Below, piece after piece: positions 58,011-64,000 of a stretch of DNA of 64,000 nucleotides. How positions within the stretch are numbered: the stretch's first letter is position 1; the number at the start of each line of letters is the position of its first letter. The translations under genes were made by a program, and so were the position numbers. Under the pieces are notes generated by a model. It did not search any database. It was not told where the DNA came from and saw only the letters and a list, made by a program, of their open reading frames with translations. Source of the DNA: Chimonanthus salicifolius (Eukaryota > Streptophyta > Magnoliopsida > Laurales > Calycanthaceae); the NCBI GenBank assembly GCA_013350335.1, contig CM023540.1, forward strand, positions 57,326,962 through 57,390,961. Direction: 5' to 3'.

Positions 58011-58272
58011 ATTGAATTAAATTTCTAATTACTTGAAATATATTATTTTTTAATTATATAATATATCTATTTTTGAAAGATTTTAATTTTATAAAATATA
58101 ATTGATAAAGAGAGGAAGTGAAGGGGTATTGAGGGGTAGGGTAATGTGAATACCCCAACCTCCTAATGGATATTAAAAAATTGGACGAGAGGAGTAAATT
58201 TTTAATTTTTTACCATCACCCCCATGGGGTAACGGGGGGTTACCCCCTCTTATCCCCCAACCAAACGCAGCC

Positions 58273-61200
58273 TAAGTAGCTATAATGTTTCTTTCGCCTT
58301 GGTCCCCTCACTCGAGTGTAGAATTTCTTGATCCACCTCCGTTTGTAAAAGTTCGCTCAACTTAAGTTATCCTCACCTGGGCTAAACTTGTTCTCGCATA
58401 CTCGGTGAGACTAAGTCATGTGACTCAACTTTGACAAATTTCTCAAATAAATTACAGTTAGGGGTGAATCTTGATCTCGGTTTTAATCTGACCCGCATTA
58501 CTTGACCCAAAAAAATCAGTGGGCTGGGTTATTTATTTTTAAATTTAGGGTCGAGTCATGTTGGAAAAAAAGTCAAATGGAATTCGGGTCGGGATGGACT
58601 CAGAAATTTAAAATCAACCTGATACGATCCGAATTGATCCAAAATCTTCTTGGTTTTTTAATGAATTGTTGGATTTCATCTGATGTTATCTTATTATGAT
58701 TTATATTAGTGTCAAAAGCATTTTTACAAGTTGAATGAAGCTGAAAAATGTAGATATAGAAGTTAAATTGCTACTGATTTAACCCCAATGGGTTGGCCTG
58801 GTCGTCAAGAAGTTCGCCTCAAGAAGCGGGCTCTTCAGTTCTATCACGCCCTGACCCGATGTGGTCCAGAACACGACTTAATTTTTTTTTTTTTTTATAA
58901 TTATACTCAGAAATGTTCTATGGACCTTTATTGCAGGCTCATCTAAGGTCCAAATATAAAATGTCACACGTGTCTTTCTCACGTGGACTCAAACATATAC
59001 CATTAGTTCTCTATGCACAAAACACATAATTATGCATAACATAACACATAATATTATCACATCAGAGTAGCATACGAAAACACACTCACGAATACATGCT
59101 TAGGTTTTTATGTCACATGAGGCATAATTATTAATATTATATCATTAGCATGAAAATGAATATAATAAACATATTTCCCATTCACAGGAAATATGATGGA
59201 TTCCATAGGGTCCATCTCCTATGATAGCAATGGGGGTTCCTCAGTTCCCTCTGCAGGTACGAATCCTGTAATGAAGGGACGTGAGCTAACAGCCCAGTGA
59301 AGAGTATTCAACAATAACAAAATATAAGAATATATATCAAGAACTAATGTGCAATTAGTATATCATTTTCCAAAAATGGTTCATCTCTGCCATTTTAGTA
59401 TATTTTCTTTTCTTCCCACATAGGTGTGCCTTATAAACTTTCACACAAATCTCAAACTGAGGCTCCACATAGTCCTCAATGCATTAAATTTCGATACGGT
59501 CAAAATGCTGAACATAACAAGAACTCTTTATTATGACCCAAAATGGTCAGTTATTCCACATAGAGCTTGAAGCCAATTTTTCTCATGCACATAGCATTAT
59601 GTAGTTTTTCTCATGCACAAAGCATTAGGAAATTTATCTCATGCACAAAGCATTAGGCAGTTTATGTCATTCCTCTATCATTCCATGTACCCTTTTTCGC
59701 ATAGGGTTTCACATAGGAGAATACTAGATTGCATCTAGTTATGAGGTCATCTCGCAGTTCCGATTTCAATACCTAAAATAGCTAAATCACAAGCCCTGCA
59801 CATGGAAATAACAACACAATATACAATATACAACAAATTGAAATGATTACTGACGTCTGTGAACCTTCATCCAATTCATTTAACCTATTAACCTCTAGAC
59901 ACTTAAATGGGTCACATATTGCATTTATAGACTATTAGCCTCGGCTCCCTGACACCATATTAGCCTACGTTCTATCAATTAGAATCAAATTACATCCCTT
60001 ACATGTAAGCGATGTCAGGTCTCGCATTCTGGTCCCATTTAGTTGTTTGCATCATTATCATGTCTGTGGGTCTCATATATCATCGTAGAGTTAAAGGTCT
60101 CTAGTTAAAGCAAATTTAAAATAAAAAAGTAATTAAGTCTCCTCACTGTAGTCTAGGGAAAATAGTTGAAAAAATAAAAAATGTATAAATATTTATCCGA
60201 AATAACATACACGTGCTAATTTTTAAGTCCAATGTTTGAATTTCCATGAAATGCACCTAAGACATGGTGTTCTAAAGCGGAAAAGTACATAAAAATACTC
60301 AGTGCTTGGTCTCGTATTTCTCCAGGCGGTAGCCACTTGTGAATATTGAGAGTTCAGTCCAGAGGGTACAGTGCAGTAAAGTAAATTGTGGAAAAATAAA
60401 TTGCAGGCAAGTAAATAGCCCTTTCGACCAGTCCGAATAGCATTAGCGAGTTAGCAGTTAGTGAGTTAGATTCAAACCGAAAAGGCTGACAGATAGTAAA
60501 TAAATTATGTAAGCAAAGTGCAAGAAAATAAAAGCAGAATGCAATAAGTAAACACATAATTTTAAGATTGATGTGTCCTCGGGTTGGACTTCTGATATGT
60601 AGGTATCGTACCTCCAATACCTAAATATATCATCTTCCGATAGCATGGGATTGGACTTCCGACAATAACAGAGAGCAAGAGTGAACAATAAAATTACAGT
60701 ATTTTGTGTTGGAAATCAGTATCAAACTTCCAATAAATTTATCTATCGGACTTCTGATGAACAAAATATTGAACGTCCGACAGTATGGCTTCAAATATTT
60801 CCATCTCTCTGTTCAAAGTATCGGACTTCCGATACGGCCCAAAATTAACAGTGACGGGCGGAAAAACAGGATTTACGGATCCTATTTTGGGTTGCTTACA
60901 AATCTCCATTTTTGTGATGAATCAATTAGATGGATTATGCTTTATGTCCTTTACACTTTAAAAGAAAGAAATTTAGAAATTGATGGAGAAATGAAGTTAA
61001 TTTTGATGGTTTAAGTAGAAAGTGGATAAAAGCCATTTTTTCGTGGGTTTTCAAAAACTCAATTTTTATACCCCATTTTTATCTATTTTCAATCATAGTC
61101 TCTTCTAAAGCTTCTAATTAAATGAAAGGGTAAGTTTTTATACCTTCCTGTAGATTTTTGGCTTCGTAAAAATTTTAGTTACTTTCAGTCAAAGAAGGAA

Positions 61201-62019
61201 GAATAAGGTGTAAAAGAAGAATAGAACTAAAAAGAAGAAACATGAAGAGCAAAGTGAGAGAGAGCAGAGCGTGAAGCCGGTTCTTCCTCCCTTCTCCTTT
61301 TATAATGAACACTGTAGGTATGCAATGAAAGAGAAAGGAAACACTTCGCCTACGGCTACGATCATAGGTTTGATGATTAATTGGTTAAAATAATATATTT
61401 TTTTAAACTCTTTTTCAAAATTTGGGTAAAGAAGAGACCTCATCAGTTCAATCCAACCGGTCCGATGGGTTGGGGACTAAACTAGACAGACCATAATTTT
61501 TTTTTGAGAGACATACATATAAAAACCAGACGATTTAAGCGAAAACGACGTTTTTTATCAAATTGACTTAAACTTGAAGTATCTTTTAGAGAAAATTTTA
61601 TTCTACATTTATGACAGATATTTTGACTCATGCTAAAGTTCTAAAACTTGAACAAGATTCAAGGTCAAAAGCCAATTGATCTAAGCCACAATGTATTTTA
61701 GTTAAAATGATAGCTCACATCTCGCGATGTAGATTGAGTGTCTTGCACTTCATTTTAAAAATCTGATAAGATGAAACATCCGGTCAAAACACAGATTAAA
61801 CATAGACTATTTTTCTATAATTTTTTTACTTCCATAATTATTTTTAAATTATGGTTTTACAAAATGGGTCCTTTAAATGGGTTAGAATATAAGAAAATCG
61901 GGAAATCAAAAGAACGAATAGAATAGTCCGTTAGACTCAAAATTTGAAATTATAGAGTGTGTGTGAGTTTGGGAATTCAAATTTCTCCATTAAATGGTTT
62001 TCCAAAGTGAAACCGTTTT
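58273..62019. other. Unclassified intergenic DNA, probably with decayed LTRs
   Basis: No convincing gene. 58836 onward (ATCACGCCCTGACCCGATGT, then a T-run at about 58882) resembles the antisense end of a Gypsy-type LTR, but no partner end or duplication was found. Around 60590-60840 the words ATCGGACTTCCGATA and close variants recur. Open frames at 60354-61014 are low in complexity and unrecognised. No later exon of the GLABRA2-like gene could be found here. Confidence 0.45.
58785..58850 (+). repeat. Possible tRNA-derived SINE fragment
   Basis: GGGTTGGCCTGGTCGTCAAG at 58791 resembles a polymerase III box A region, and TTCAGTTCTATCAC about 30 bases on could be a decayed box B. No tail or duplication supports it. 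Confidence 0.2.
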
Positions 62020-62464
62020 TGTAACGCCCGCCCCTTTTTCACCGAAAATCAGAGTCTATTTTTTTTTTTTTTTTTCCATAAAAGTGACAAAGGGCGCGGA
62101 CGTCACGACGCGAGTTAAGTCCGAGCTTCTAAAGCCCGGCCCTTAACTGGCCAACCCTACGCGTGCGTGGAGCCAAGTCCACGAGTACGGTTCACGCGTA
62201 GATGTAAGCTCAAGGAATATTACTTCTCAGTGCGGAATTAACAACAAAGACTATCCTACAGATTTGAGATAGCAAGGAAGATAACATTCATTTAAATTTC
62301 TATAATACCTCTAAACCATAATGTCCATAATAAAATCCCAAAACATAGCCAGTAATCTAATTTATTACATTCCGACAAGCTAAGCTACTCAAATTACATT
62401 TTTCCAACATAACTTAAACAACATAATGAATCCGCCTTCCCAAGTTCCAAGACCTTACAATACA
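62020..62464 (-). mobile_element. Chromovirus 3' LTR, 445 bp
   Basis: On the minus strand it starts TGTATTGTAAGG right after the polypurine tract and ends GGGCGGGCGTTACA. It corresponds to the first 447 bp of copy E (37844 to about 38290), including the T-run near 62057 and GGCCAACCCTACG. It lacks the 3 kb of hairpin-rich sequence that copy E has beyond this point. Confidence 0.7.
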
Positions 62465-62476
62465 ATCCTCTTTTAA
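62465..62476 (-). other. Chromovirus polypurine tract
   Basis: On the minus strand AAAAGAGGAT directly before the LTR start, preceded by CGGGACGAAAATTTT, an arrangement usual for Tekay/Del elements. Confidence 0.7.
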
Positions 62477-62521
62477 AATTTTCGTCCCGAAAATTCGAGC
62501 GAAGTAGTGGTTCAAAACATC

Positions 62522-64000
62522 TTACACAAAGAGTTCCGGATGAGAGGCTCTCATCTCCGACTCAAGTTCCCAGGTGGTTTCTTCATTACCATGTCGTTCC
62601 CATACCACCTTGACGAACTGAATGGCCCGGTTCCGCAACACCCTTTGCTCGGTCCCGACTATTCTGACCGGCTTTTCCACATATGTTACATCGCTTTGCA
62701 CATCGATGTCTTGAATATTCAATACATGTGAAGGATCAGGGTTGTACTTCCTCAACATAGACACATGGAATACATCATGTAATGATGATAACTGCGGAGG
62801 GAGCGCCAACTGATAAGCTACCCCCCCCACCCTCTTCAAGATTGAAAACGGTCCCACAAATCTATGTGACAGTTTCCCCTTCTTTCCAAATCTCATGTGT
62901 CCCTTCCGTGGTGAGACTTTCAAAAACACCAAGTCCCCCACCTCAAATTCGAGGAACCTTCTCCTTTTGTCGGCGTAACTCTTCTGTCGGCTTTGTGCAG
63001 TGAGTAGATGTTGCCGTATCAATTTAATCTGCGCTGTAGTTTCTGCAACCAACTCCGGTCCAATCAGCGCAGGCTCACCGGCTTCTGTCCAACACACTGG
63101 TGATCTACATGGCCTACCATATAAGGCCTCAAATGGAGCCATCTGTAGGCTTGACTGATAGCTGTTATTGTAGGAAAACTCCACCAATGGTAAATGATCC
63201 TCCCATCCACCCTTAAAGTCTAGCATGCATGCTCTCAGGATATCCTCCAATGTCTGTATTGTCCTCTCCGACTGTCCATCAGTTTGTGGATGAAATGCTG
63301 TGCTAGTTAATACGTCGGTCCCCATAGCCGACTGTAAGCCCTGCCATACTCTGCCGGTGAATCGGCCATCTCTGTCGGACACAATAGACCGGGGAATGCC
63401 ATGTAACCTGATGATCTCCCGGATGTATCGTCGACCCAAAGTCTCAGATGAATCCGTCATCTTGATGGGAAGGAAATGTGCAGACTTGGTCAACCGGTCC
63501 ACTATGACCCATATTGCATCGTTGCCCTTGGATGACCTTGGCAACCCTGTTACAAAGTCCATGGATATGTGTTCCCATTTCCATTCTGGCATCGGTAAGG
63601 GTGCGAGTAAACCCGGTGGCTTCCGATGTTCTGCCTTAACCTGCTGACAGGTTAAGCAACAAGCAACAAACTCTGCCACGTCTTTCTTAAGTCCATGCCA
63701 CCAATAGTGCCTCTTAAGATCATGGTACATCTTGGTGCTGCCCGGGTGAATAGAGAGTTTTGTTTGGTGTGCTTCAATCAGCAACTCTCTTCTGCAATTC
63801 TTAGGCACATATGTCCTACCTCGGAACATAAGACCCTGTCCCGGTCGTAATTCCCATTCCGGTACAACTTCACCGGTAGACATTTTAGCCCATATCTCCT
63901 CCACCTCTGGATCTGTTCGTTGTTCCCGTTCAATCTCGGAGACCATGTGGGATCGTATGATCAGATTACATATGGTTCCATGATTATTCAGATAGAGTTT
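62522..64000 (-). CDS. Chromovirus pol: integrase with chromodomain (partial at its N-terminus)
   Basis: The frame is open from the window edge to TAA at 62522-62524, about 490 residues. Integrase zinc region: HPGSTKMYHDLKRHYWW then CLTCQQVK. Catalytic core: MDFVTGLPRSSKGNDAIWVI, SDRDGRFTGRVW and HPQTDGQSERTIQTLEDILR (D, D and E present). C-terminal part: GDLVFLKVSPRKGHMRFGKK and HVSMLRKYNPDPSHV. The last 50 residues (YVEKPVRIVG, VKVVWERHGNEETTWELE) form a chromodomain, the mark of chromoviruses, thought to steer integration toward particular chromatin. No stop or frameshift is visible, so this part is well preserved. The family call Tekay/Del rests on motif resemblance. Confidence 0.92.
   Translation of the reverse strand, partial: KLYLNNHGTICNLIIRSHMVSEIEREQRTDPEVEEIWAKMSTGEVVPEWELRPGQGLMFRGRTYVPKNCRRELLIEAHQTKLSIHPGSTKMYHDLKRHYWWHGLKKDVAEFVACCLTCQQVKAEHRKPPGLLAPLPMPEWKWEHISMDFVTGLPRSSKGNDAIWVIVDRLTKSAHFLPIKMTDSSETLGRRYIREIIRLHGIPRSIVSDRDGRFTGRVWQGLQSAMGTDVLTSTAFHPQTDGQSERTIQTLEDILRACMLDFKGGWEDHLPLVEFSYNNSYQSSLQMAPFEALYGRPCRSPVCWTEAGEPALIGPELVAETTAQIKLIRQHLLTAQSRQKSYADKRRRFLEFEVGDLVFLKVSPRKGHMRFGKKGKLSHRFVGPFSILKRVGGVAYQLALPPQLSSLHDVFHVSMLRKYNPDPSHVLNIQDIDVQSDVTYVEKPVRIVGTEQRVLRNRAIQFVKVVWERHGNEETTWELESEMRASHPELFV

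Larger units (their letters stand above)
54126..58272. mobile_element. Non-autonomous DNA transposon with internal tandem array
   Basis: Ends are a perfect 12-bp inverted repeat, GGCTGCGTTTGG at 54126 and CCAAACGCAGCC ending at 58272. Flanks are TAC on the left and TAA on the right, near the TWA duplication of PIF/Harbinger (Tourist-like) elements; class is inference. Subterminal regions both carry GGGGTTACCC-like words. The inside holds two 140-bp repeats (about 54280-54560) and five copies of a 300-320-bp unit. No transposase. Net length without the nested solo LTR is about 2.2 kb. Confidence 0.72.
62020..64000 (-). mobile_element. Tekay/Del-type chromovirus, 3' end
   Basis: Gypsy retrotransposon read on the minus strand and cut by the right window edge. 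It comprises integrase with a chromodomain, a polypurine tract and a short 3' LTR whose outer end (TGTAACGCCCG, plus strand) matches the hairpin-LTR family. The five bases before it are GTTTT; the partner duplication lies outside the window. Confidence 0.85.

Noticed and set aside
58502..58699. Short open frame after the DNA transposon
   Set aside because: 65 codons, no motif; checked as a possible GLABRA2-like exon and does not match the leucine zipper or START parts.
60354..61014. Open frames tested for missing GLABRA2-like exons
   Set aside because: No leucine-zipper, START or other recognisable motif in any frame.

Overview
The window is plant nuclear DNA from a flowering plant with a large, transposon-rich genome. 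The species cannot be told from the sequence. Evidence: a spliced HD-ZIP class IV homeobox gene with GT-AG introns, plant LTR retrotransposons of the Athila, Tekay/Del and Tork-like Copia kinds, a plant hAT transposon, and AT-rich intergenic DNA. I see no bacterial-style operons, rRNA, intact tRNA genes or CRISPR.

Layout. 1-4380: two opposed pieces of one LTR family, called here the hairpin-LTR family because it is full of short dyads. 4381-8081: unclassified repeat-derived DNA. 8082-41593: one nested block. A solo LTR (duplicated site GGTTA) was entered by a decayed Athila-type element at 9273-36786 (CACTG). That element was entered by a hairpin-LTR in its 5' LTR (11000-15201, AATAA), another in its gag (18071-21773, TAATT), and a young Copia element in its 3' LTR (28645-35068, GGATG). 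A further hairpin-LTR sits in the outer solo LTR (37844-41296, ATAAT). Each of these six insertions has an exact 5-bp target duplication, so the order of events can be read from the sequence.

41599-44144 is the upstream region of the only host gene, a GLABRA2-like gene. Its first three coding exons are at 44145-44201, 44293-44612 and 53644-53761. Intron 2 is 9.0 kb long and holds a hAT transposon (45809-50903), which carries a damaged transposase and a piece of a host dihydroneopterin aldolase (FOLB) gene, plus a repeat rich in ATCGGCCGAT palindromes. Downstream of exon 3 is a 4.1-kb non-autonomous DNA element with 310-bp tandem repeats, itself entered by a solo Athila-type LTR (55136-57046, ATCAT). 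Then comes unclassified DNA, and from 62020 the 3' end of a Tekay/Del chromovirus on the minus strand that runs off the window. No later GLABRA2 exon is visible, so intron 3 exceeds 10 kb or the gene is broken.

Most unusual signals: (1) the hairpin-LTR family, with about 28 dispersed copies of a dyad with arms of up to 17 bp plus other stem-loop classes, some with paired arm changes; (2) the FOLB exon captured inside the hAT transposon; (3) the GLABRA2-like gene with a 31-glycine tract and an intron swollen by transposons. No function is claimed for the hairpins.
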